From the NCBI GenBank assembly GCA_012517315.1, contig JAAYVE010000002.1, positions 31,484 through 95,483 of the forward strand: a DNA stretch of 64,000 nucleotides. Reading direction: 5' to 3'. This document shows, one piece after another, positions 7,289-16,300 of the stretch. Every line of letters begins with the position of its first letter. The stretch's first letter is position 1. The position numbers and the translations under genes are program-made. The notes under the pieces are model-generated. The model was not told where the DNA came from, did not search any database, and saw only the letters and a program-made list of their open reading frames with translations. This DNA is from Deltaproteobacteria bacterium (GTDB lineage: Bacteria > Desulfobacterota > Syntrophobacteria > Syntrophobacterales > Syntrophobacteraceae).

Positions 7289-10060
7289 ATGAAGAAAATT
7301 GGCAGGTACGGGGCGGTCTTGTTGATCACCCTGGCGGGGCTTCTCTTGGGCACGGGTGCCGGTGAGGCGCAGTTTGCCGGGGGAGGTCCAAAACCCGGGG
7401 ATGTCTACAAGGAGTTCTATTTCACTCACAACTCCACCAATTGGCGGGTCACCGACCCGGGAGTGGACTTGGTGAAGTACCCGGAAGCGGCGGCATTTCT
7501 CCCCAACCCGACTCTTTACATCAATGTGGATGACTTGGCTGGGGCCACCAAGGCTGAGGTGGTCATCGATTTCTGGTGCGGACATGAGGGGACGACCGGC
7601 AGGGCGTTCCGTTTCAACGGCAACAGTTGGATCTATCTTCCTGATCTGCCCGCGCTTTCCGATCCGGACAACAAGTACATGCACCAGACCAATCACTTGG
7701 TTTCCGTTCCCCTGAGTCACCTCAAAGTTGGGAGCAACGCCATTCAGGGGACATCCGGCCCCAACGGCTGGGACTGGGGCCAGTGGGGTTGGTTTGGCAT
7801 CGTCTTGCGCGTTTATTACAGCCCCAGCAAACCCCACGCGACGGGACACATTTCCTCCCACACGTCGGGTTCCCTTTTCACCGACAATCCCACCCTCTCG
7901 GCCGCCATCACCCAGGGAACGGCCAACCGGGTGGACTTCCTCGCGTATTATGACGGCTACGACACGGACGGCGACGGCGTCTACAAGGACTGGCACAGGA
8001 ATTATCACAGGACCTCTTGGACGGAAACCATCGGGATCAAGGGGCACGTGGGGACGGACACCACCGCGCCCTTTTCCGTGACATGGGACACGAGCTGGAT
8101 CCCCGACCAGGACCCGGGACAGGTGAAATTCATCGCCCGCATTCGGGACACCAACGGGTACTGGTACGTCACCCCGGAAGTGTCCAACCTGAGCTTTCAG
8201 AGAAGCAGCGCATCGGTCAAGCTCTACAAGCCGACCACTTCGACCGTTCCCCAGCTTTATTGGGTGCGCGTCGGCCAGGTGAAGTCCCACAAGGTGAACA
8301 TTCCAACCCTCTCCGGGGCCACGGCGGCCTTGATGCATACGGCCACCTGGAATGGAAACGAGACGGGAGCCAGCTTCTACAACAACGTCAACAGCTGGAC
8401 CGCGCCCAAGTACGGAAAAGACCACTTTTACTCCTATGACCTCATTTCCGTGCCCACAAGCGCCCTCAGGACCGGAGACAACACCATCACGTTCAGTTCC
8501 AGCACGGTGCATCACGGGATCGAAGTGATGTGGCCTGCGCCTGCGATCGCCGTGCGCTACGGGACCGCCCCCCCACCACCCACACCCACGGCTCCAACCA
8601 TCACCCAGCAGCCGTCCAACCAGACGGTCCAGGTAGGCCAAACGGCCACCTTCAGTGTGTCGGCGACGGGGACGGCCACCTTGAGGTACCAGTGGCGCAA
8701 GAACGGTGCGAGTATTTCGGGGGCCACCAGTGCGTCCTACACGACGCCAGCGACGACGACCGCAGACAATGGGGCGGTCTTCTCATGCGTGGTTTCCAAC
8801 GACTACGGCAGCGTCACCAGCAACAACGCCACACTGACGGTTCAGCAGAGCAGCACGGGAACGGCGCCGGTCATCACGCAGCAGCCGTCCAGCCGGACGG
8901 TCCAGGTGGGCCAGACGGCGACCTTTACGGTGACAGCGACGGGAACGACTCCCTTGAACTATCAATGGCGGAAGAACGGTGCCCCCATTTCAGGGGCCAC
9001 CAGTGGCTCTTACACGACACCCCCGGCCACGACTGCGGACAACGGAGCCCTCTTTTCCTGCGTGGTTTCCAACAGCTACGGTAGTGTCACCAGCAGCAGT
9101 GCCACCCTTGTTGTTGTCACCTCGACTCCTTCGGAATCGAATGGGGTTTCCAACCCCGGATTCGAAAGCGGGACCTCGGGCTGGAACTATTACACCAACG
9201 GCCAGGGGAGCTTTACGGCATCGTCTCCAGGGTACGAGGGGTCGATGGCGGCCAGCGTGGCAATCACCTCGACGGGGACGAACAACCAGCTGTACCAGTA
9301 CGGGATCGCCCTCGAACCGAACACGGACTACCGCTTAAGCTTTGTAGCCTATTCCAGCAGCGGGAGGGACCTGAAGGTGTCCCTGCTCAAGCACGGCTCC
9401 CCGTATACCGATTACGGCATCTCCATGGAGACGGTTGACTTGGGGAGCGGTTGGAGTTCCCACGTCATTTCTTTCAGGACGAGGAACTTCGCCGCCCCTG
9501 TAGACGATGCGAGGCTCATGTTCTGGTTTGCGGACACGGCCGCAGCGGGAGACCAGTTCTGGATCGACAGCGTGGTGCTCATAAAGGGTTCTACAACCAC
9601 GACGACAAACATCGTCGGCAACCCCGGCTTTGAAGCAGGGACGAGCGGCTGGACCTTTTACACGAACGGGAGCGGGACCTTTGCCGCCTCTTCGCCCGGC
9701 GACAACAGTGCGAGCGCCGGCAAGGTTTCCATCATTTCCAAGGGAACCAATACCCAGCTCTATCAACAGGGGTTGGCTCTGGAACCCAACACGCAGTACC
9801 AGTTGAAGTTTTCGGCCTATTGCCCCACCGGGCGGGACGTGAAGGTGTCTCTGCTTAAGCATGTCTCTCCTTACACTAACTACGGGGTCTCCATGCAGTC
9901 CTTTGACCTGTCAACGGGCTGGGGTGCATACAGTCTTACTTTCAATACCCCCAATTTCGGGGCCCCTGTGAACGACGGGCGGCTCATGTTCTGGTTTGCC
10001 GACACGGGGTTGGCCGGTGACGCATTCTTCATCGACAACGTGGAGTTGTCTAAGAAATAA
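7289..10060 (+). CDS. Large secreted protein with novel N-terminal module, Ig-like and carbohydrate-binding-like domains
   Basis: A 923-residue exported protein. The signal peptide covers about residues 1-26 and ends before QFAGGGPKPGDVY. Residues 27-430 form a module I do not recognise. It reads as two similar beta-sandwich units flanking an Ig-like unit that holds an acidic DTDGDGV stretch. Two Ig-like repeats follow (about 438-523 and 526-610, each starting with a TQQPS motif). Two copies of a jelly-roll domain resembling the CBM4/9 group follow (about 619-770 and 773-920, each with NPGFE and LMFWFADT). ATG 7289 follows AAAGGGG. Its role is probably binding or anchoring of the exported polysaccharide. 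The N-terminal module is shared with the next gene. There is no PEP-CTERM or LPXTG tail. Confidence 0.8.
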   Translation: MKKIGRYGAVLLITLAGLLLGTGAGEAQFAGGGPKPGDVYKEFYFTHNSTNWRVTDPGVDLVKYPEAAAFLPNPTLYINVDDLAGATKAEVVIDFWCGHEGTTGRAFRFNGNSWIYLPDLPALSDPDNKYMHQTNHLVSVPLSHLKVGSNAIQGTSGPNGWDWGQWGWFGIVLRVYYSPSKPHATGHISSHTSGSLFTDNPTLSAAITQGTANRVDFLAYYDGYDTDGDGVYKDWHRNYHRTSWTETIGIKGHVGTDTTAPFSVTWDTSWIPDQDPGQVKFIARIRDTNGYWYVTPEVSNLSFQRSSASVKLYKPTTSTVPQLYWVRVGQVKSHKVNIPTLSGATAALMHTATWNGNETGASFYNNVNSWTAPKYGKDHFYSYDLISVPTSALRTGDNTITFSSSTVHHGIEVMWPAPAIAVRYGTAPPPPTPTAPTITQQPSNQTVQVGQTATFSVSATGTATLRYQWRKNGASISGATSASYTTPATTTADNGAVFSCVVSNDYGSVTSNNATLTVQQSSTGTAPVITQQPSSRTVQVGQTATFTVTATGTTPLNYQWRKNGAPISGATSGSYTTPPATTADNGALFSCVVSNSYGSVTSSSATLVVVTSTPSESNGVSNPGFESGTSGWNYYTNGQGSFTASSPGYEGSMAASVAITSTGTNNQLYQYGIALEPNTDYRLSFVAYSSSGRDLKVSLLKHGSPYTDYGISMETVDLGSGWSSHVISFRTRNFAAPVDDARLMFWFADTAAAGDQFWIDSVVLIKGSTTTTTNIVGNPGFEAGTSGWTFYTNGSGTFAASSPGDNSASAGKVSIISKGTNTQLYQQGLALEPNTQYQLKFSAYCPTGRDVKVSLLKHVSPYTNYGVSMQSFDLSTGWGAYSLTFNTPNFGAPVNDGRLMFWFADTGLAGDAFFIDNVELSKK

Positions 10061-10073
10061 AGGTACATGATTC

Positions 10074-10137
10074 TCAGGCGTTCAGCCTGAACACCCTCCT
10101 CTCTCCGCTGATTCAAGCGTCTTGCTTGAATCAGCGG
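10074..10137 (+). terminator. Two hairpins between the large secreted-protein genes
   Basis: A small hairpin (TCAGGC 10074-10079 with GCCTGA 10085-10090) is followed by a strong perfect one: CCGCTGATTCAAGC at 10105-10118 pairs with GCTTGAATCAGCGG at 10124-10137, a 14-bp stem with a 5-base loop. There is no T-run after it, so it may be a Rho-type or processing/stability hairpin, not a classical terminator. It lies 45 bases after the stop of the first gene. The rest of the 290-base gap up to 10350 shows no gene. Confidence 0.5.
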
Positions 10138-10350
10138 ATTCCATCCAGGTTATGTTCTCGACGTCTGTTTTCTTTCCTTGCCCTTGTCAGTGAAAAAATG
10201 TTCCACTGGGGCCATGCCGCTCGATAAGGGGAAGGTCTTTTTTTCGCAATTCAAGCTCTCAGGCATCACCCCATCGGTTTTCGATTCGTCCGGCCTCAGG
10301 TGCGGATGAAACGATGGCTCGCATACTTCCAGCAAAGGAGAGGGATCGAC

Positions 10351-13300
10351 ATGAGAAGGAGTGCCTTTACATGCCTGATACTGGCTGCGGTTGCCATCCT
10401 GGTCACGGGGAAGGTCTCCCTTGCCCAGTTTGCGGGGGGAGGTCCCAAGCCGGGAGACGTTTATAAGGAATTTGCCTACAGCAACACAACCAGTAACTGG
10501 CGTGTGACGGACCCCGGTGTTGACCTTGCGACCTACCCCGAGGCCGCGGCATTTCTCCCCAACCCTGTCCTTCGCCTCAGTGTGGATGATCTCCAGCACG
10601 CCGTCAGGGCCGAGGTGGTGATCGATTTTTGGGGAGGCCACGAGGGAACCATCAACAAGCAGTTCCGCTTCAACGGGAACCCCTGGATCATGATCCCGGA
10701 ACTGGATGACTTGGGGACGGTTCCCTCATTGGGCGAGAAATACATGCAGCAGGTGAACCACCTCATCACCGTTCCTCTGGAGCATCTCCGCGTGGGAGAA
10801 AACACCATCGAGGGAACCAGCGGGCCCAATGGGTGGGACTGGGGGCAGTGGGGGTGGTACGGCCTGGTTCTGCGCATCTATTACGACCCGGCGAGCAAGC
10901 CCCATGCAACGGGACAGATCACTTACCCCGCATCGGGTTCCCTCGTGGGAGACAATCCCACTCTCCAGATCCAGACCTCGGGCAGTGTGAACCGGGTGGA
11001 TTACCTGGCCTGGTACGACGGATACGACACGGACGGGGACGGGGTCTACGCCGACTGGCAGAGAAACTATCACCGGCGCCCCTGGACGGAGACCACGGGG
11101 ATCAAGAACCACGTGGGCACGGCCACCACGTCTCCCTTCCAGGTGACTTGGGACACCCAATGGGTCCCGGACCAGGATGTAGGGCAGGTGAGACTGATCG
11201 CCAGAGTGCGGGACACAAACGGGGTCTGGTTTGTGACCGACGAGGTGTCCAATCTCAGCCTTCAGAAATCCCAATCGGTGCGACTTTACAAGCCGACCGG
11301 CGTGCCTCAACTCTTCTGGGTTCGTGCAGGGGAAACCAAGTCCTGTAAAGTGTACATTCCCACCCTTGCCAATGCCGTCGACGCGGTGATGCTGGTCAAG
11401 ACGTGGAATGGAAACGAGGCCGGCGCCACATTCTATTCCCGCGTGAACGGTTGGACGGCGCCTAAATACGGGCTGGACCACCTGTACTCATATGACGTGG
11501 TTCCCGTGCCCCTATCTGCACTCACGGCGGGGGACAACACCCTCTCGTTCTATTCCGCGACAGAACACCATGGGATGGAGATCCTGTGGCCGGGTCCCGC
11601 CATCATGGTCCGCTACGGGCAGGCTTCTCAGGGGACCGCCCCTTCCATCACGAGCCATCCCGGAAACCAGTCAGCGCTGGTGGGGGAGAGTGTCACATTC
11701 ACCGTTGCTGCAGCGGGAGCGACTCCCCTCCGGTTCCAGTGGAAGAAGAACGGAGCCGATATCCTCGGGGCCGACGCCCCCTCCTACACGACCGTTCCCA
11801 TCACCCTCGCCGACAACGGGGCCGTTTTCTCATGTACCGTTTCCAATGATTATGGCACGGTGACGAGCAGTGACGCTGTTCTCACCGTGACGGCCGCCTC
11901 CGCCCCCACAGCGGAAAACATTATCGTCAACCCCGGTTTTGAAAGCGGGACAAGCTCCTGGAATTTCTACACCAGCGGGACCGGGGCATTCGACACCCCT
12001 ACGCCAGGTTACGAAGGGGCCAGGGCGGGATGCGTGCGCATCACCACACCAGGGAGCAACACGCAGCTCTACCAGTACAATCTTCCCCTGGAACCCAACG
12101 TGGATTATGAGTTGGTTTTCGCCGCCTATTCCAACACGGGACACGACGTGAAGGTGTCCCTCCAGAAGCACGGGAGCCCGTACACCAATTACGGCCTCAA
12201 TAAAGTCCTGGTGAATCTCCAGGCGGGTTGGCAGGTCTTCACCCTCCCGTTCAGGACGCAGGGGTTCACCGCTCCAGTGAGCGACGCCCGCCTCATGTTC
12301 TGGTTCAGCGACACAGCGGCGGCCAACGACGTGTTCTATTTCGACCAAGTGGTCCTGCAGAAGAAGGCCGCTTCAACGGTCCTCTATCCCTTGACCCTCG
12401 ACGTCTCCGGGTCGGGAGGGGTCTCCCTCGACCCTGCAGGTGGGGCCTACGCGGCGGGCACGGTCGTCGGGCTCACGGCGGTTCCCTCCGCCGGTTGGGA
12501 GTTCGCAGGCTGGAGCGGAGCACTCAGCGGAGTCGATCCATCAGCCTCCCTGACCATCACGGGAGACACCCAGGTGGGAGCGACTTTTGTCCCCAGGACC
12601 TACAGCCTCACTGTAAGTCAGGTGGGCGAAGGCACCATCCAAGTGGATCCGTCCAAGTCCGCTTACGCATACGGGGAAACGGTCACCCTCACCGCCACGC
12701 CCGATACCGACTGGACCTTTGCTGGCTGGGACGGCGGTTCCGGTTCTGCGGGGACATGGTGGAATTCCGCATGGGCCTGCAGGGTCCCCGTGACCGTGGA
12801 TCCAGCCGGATATCAGCGTTTTTCCAGACCGGTAGAAACGTTCATGAACTTCACGGCGATGCTGGCCGGGCTGAACCGCCCGGGGACCTTTGATCCCAAC
12901 TCCATCCGTGTAGTGGAAGTGGATGCCGGCGGCACCGTGGTGGATCCCGCCGTTCCCTTCCAGTTCGATGCGGCCTCTGATTTCGATCCCGCCGTCAATG
13001 CCACGGGAACGCTTGTTTTTCTCCTGACCGGGACAACCCCCGCCGGGGTGACCCGAACCTTCCATGTGTACTTCGACGTGGTGGAGGCAGGTATCGCCCC
13101 GGCGGACATACCCGCACAGGTCAACCTCACAGATGACGTTATGGATGAAGGATTGGCCAGCTACCGGATTCAGACGACAAATGCCACCTATTTCTACCAG
13201 AAAAGTGCCGGGGGGATTTCCAGCCTCTTGGACGTGAGCGGAAGAGACTGGATCGGGTACAACACCACGGTGGGTTCAGCCGGCAGCTACCGGGGCATCC

Positions 13301-16300
13301 CCAACCTGGTATACCCCGAAGGGTATTTCCATCCGGGCAGCACCGCTTCCACCAGCAGCATCGTGGTGAACGGCCCTGTTAAGAAGACAATCCGGACCGT
13401 GACCAACGACGGCAAGTGGGAAGCCCTGTGGGAGTTCTATCCCTCTTATGCCACCATGACCGTCCTCAGGGCCGACCATGCCTACTGGTTCCTGTACGAA
13501 GGAACGCCAGGGGGAGCCCTGGACTCCGCCGATTTCATGGTGCGGTCCACCGGGACCCAAACCCTTGCATCGGCTTCTTGGACCGGTGACATCACCAACG
13601 CCGTGGGTGAGGAATGGATCTATTTTACGGACCCCGACATCGGGGGACAGGCGAGGTCTCTCTTCCTGGTTCACCATCAGGATGATACCTATACGGACTC
13701 CTATTGGCCCATGGAAGGAAACATGACCGTTTTCGGGTTCGGCCGTTCGAACCTGGCTACCTACATGACCCAGGTTCCCAATCGCTTCACCATTGGGTTC
13801 GTGGACACGGCCGAATTTTCGGCGGGATCCTCTGTGATCCGCTCAGCCTGCAAGCCCCTGAACGCTGGTGTGGGGAGTCCACAGAAGAACGGGGCGGGTC
13901 CCCTGACGCTGGTCATCAATGGCGACATCACCGTGGTGGGCACCTTCGTTTATGCCCCGCCCCGCACTCTCACGGTGCAGGCGCAGGGTTCCGGTGCGGT
14001 GACGCTCAACCCCCCCGGCGGGACTTACCCTCAAGGGAGTGTCGTTCAGCTGACGGCGACGGCGTCCTCCGGTTGGCAGTTCAGCGGGTGGAGCGGGAGC
14101 CTCACGGGTACGGCCAATCCCGCTTCACTGATGATGGACGGTGACAAGAACGTCACGGCGAATTTCACTCCACTTCCCTCGTACACCCTTTCGCTGCAGA
14201 CGTCCGGTTCCGGCGTGGTGAACCTGAACCCAGCGGGGGGTACCTACCTTCAGGGAACGCCCGTTCAGTTGACGGCGACGGCGTCCTCCGGTTGGCAGTT
14301 CAGCGGGTGGAGCGGGAGCCTCACGGGTACGGCCAATCCCGCCGTGTTGACCATGGACGGGAACAAGAGCGTGACGGCGACGTTCACCGAGTACATTCCT
14401 CCCCAGGTAATCATTTCCGATGATTTCAACACCTGCGGCTTGGACACGGGGACATGGACCTTCGTCAACCCTCTGGGGGATGGGACCTTCGCCCTCAGTG
14501 GGGGAGGGACGAGCGATGCCCGCCTTTCCCTTTCCGTTCCCGCCGGGAGGTCCCATGACCCGTGGGTGACCAATCCGACGGCGCGCATGATGCAGGCGGT
14601 GGAAGACCTGGATTTTGAAATGGAGGTGAAGTTCGAGTCGGTTCCGACCCAAAAGTATCAGATCCAGGGCATCATGGCCGAACAGGATGCCCAAAACTGG
14701 GTGCGCTTCGACTTCTACCATGACGGGACGAAGCTCAACGTCTTCGCGGCAGCCACCATCAACGGGGCTCCCAAGGCCTACATCAATAAGGCGTTTACCC
14801 CAGCAACGCCTCTTTATATGCGCGTCAAGCGGCAGGGGGACCAGTGGACGCAGTGGACTTCCACAAATGGGGTGGACTGGACGCAAAGCGGGACTTTCAT
14901 GCAGGCCATCAATGTCACGGCGGTAGGTCCTTTTGTGGGGAACCACGGGGTGGGCACAGCAGTGCCTGCTTTCACGGCCGTCTTTGACTACTTCTTCAAC
15001 GTGAATGCCCCCATTGTTCCCGAGGACGGAGGGCTCCTTCCCCAGAAAACCTTGAACCTCAACGCGGTGGGAGGCGGAACGGTCACCGCCGACCCGCAGC
15101 AGAGCACTTACAGCTGCGGGCAGGCGGTTCAGTTGGTGGCTTCTCCGGTTCCGGGCTGGCAGTTCAGCGGATGGAGCGGCGATTTGACAGGATCGGATAA
15201 TCCCGCAGTCGTCACCATGGACACGGACAAGAATGTCACAGCCACGTTCACCGAATCCCCTGTGCCCCAGGGAATCGTCTCCGACGATTTCCGAGCCTGC
15301 CAGTTGAACGGCGGGACCTGGTCCTTTGTCAATCCTCTAGGGGACGGCAGTTACACCCTCGATCACGATGGGCCGAACAACACCCGTCTGGCCCTTTCAG
15401 TTCCTGCCGGTACTTCCCATGATCCCTGGGCGACGAACCCCACAGCACGGATGACGCAAGCAGTTGAAAACGGGGATTTCCAGGTGGAGGTCAAGTTCGA
15501 GTCGGTGCCTAATCAAAGATATCAGATGCAGGGGATCATCGCCGAACAGAACGCCTCCAACTGGGTGCGCTTCGACTTCTACCATGACGGGACGAAGCTC
15601 AACGTCTTCGCGGCAGCCACCATCAACGGGACCCCCAGGGCGTTCATCAATAGCCAGGTCGCCCAATCCTCGCCGCTGTACATGCGCGTGAAGCGGGAGG
15701 GCAACCTGTGGACCCAGTCCTATTCCACCAATGGGGTAGACTGGACGACAAGCGGAAGTTTCACCCAGGCGATCCAGGTGTCTGCAGTGGGCCCCTTTGT
15801 GGGGAATCACGGGACGGGTGGAGTGGTGCCGGCCTATACGGCCCTGGTGGATTATTTCTTCAACACCGCACAACCCATTGCCCCGGAAGATGGAGCCACC
15901 CTTTCACAGGTGAATCTGGACACGGAGGTGGCGGGTAGTGGAACCATCATCCGCGATCCAGATCAGACGTCGTACAACTGTGGACAGAAGGTTCAGTTGC
16001 TTGCCGTGCCGTCCGCAGGCTGGCAATTCGCCGGCTGGACCGGAGGGCTGAGCGGGTATTCCAACCCGGCAACGATCACCATGGACGGCGACGAGACCGT
16101 CACGGCCACCTTCACCAGCGGCACAACATACAGCCTCACGGTGCAGACGGCGGGTTCGGGATTGGTGGCCGTGAACCCCTTGCTGGCAACCTACCCGGCG
16201 GGAACGGTGGTCCAGTTGCTGGCAACGCCGTCCACGGGGTGGCGGTTCGGTGGTTGGAGCGGCAGCCTGAGCGGCACCGCCAACCCTGCAACCCTGACCA

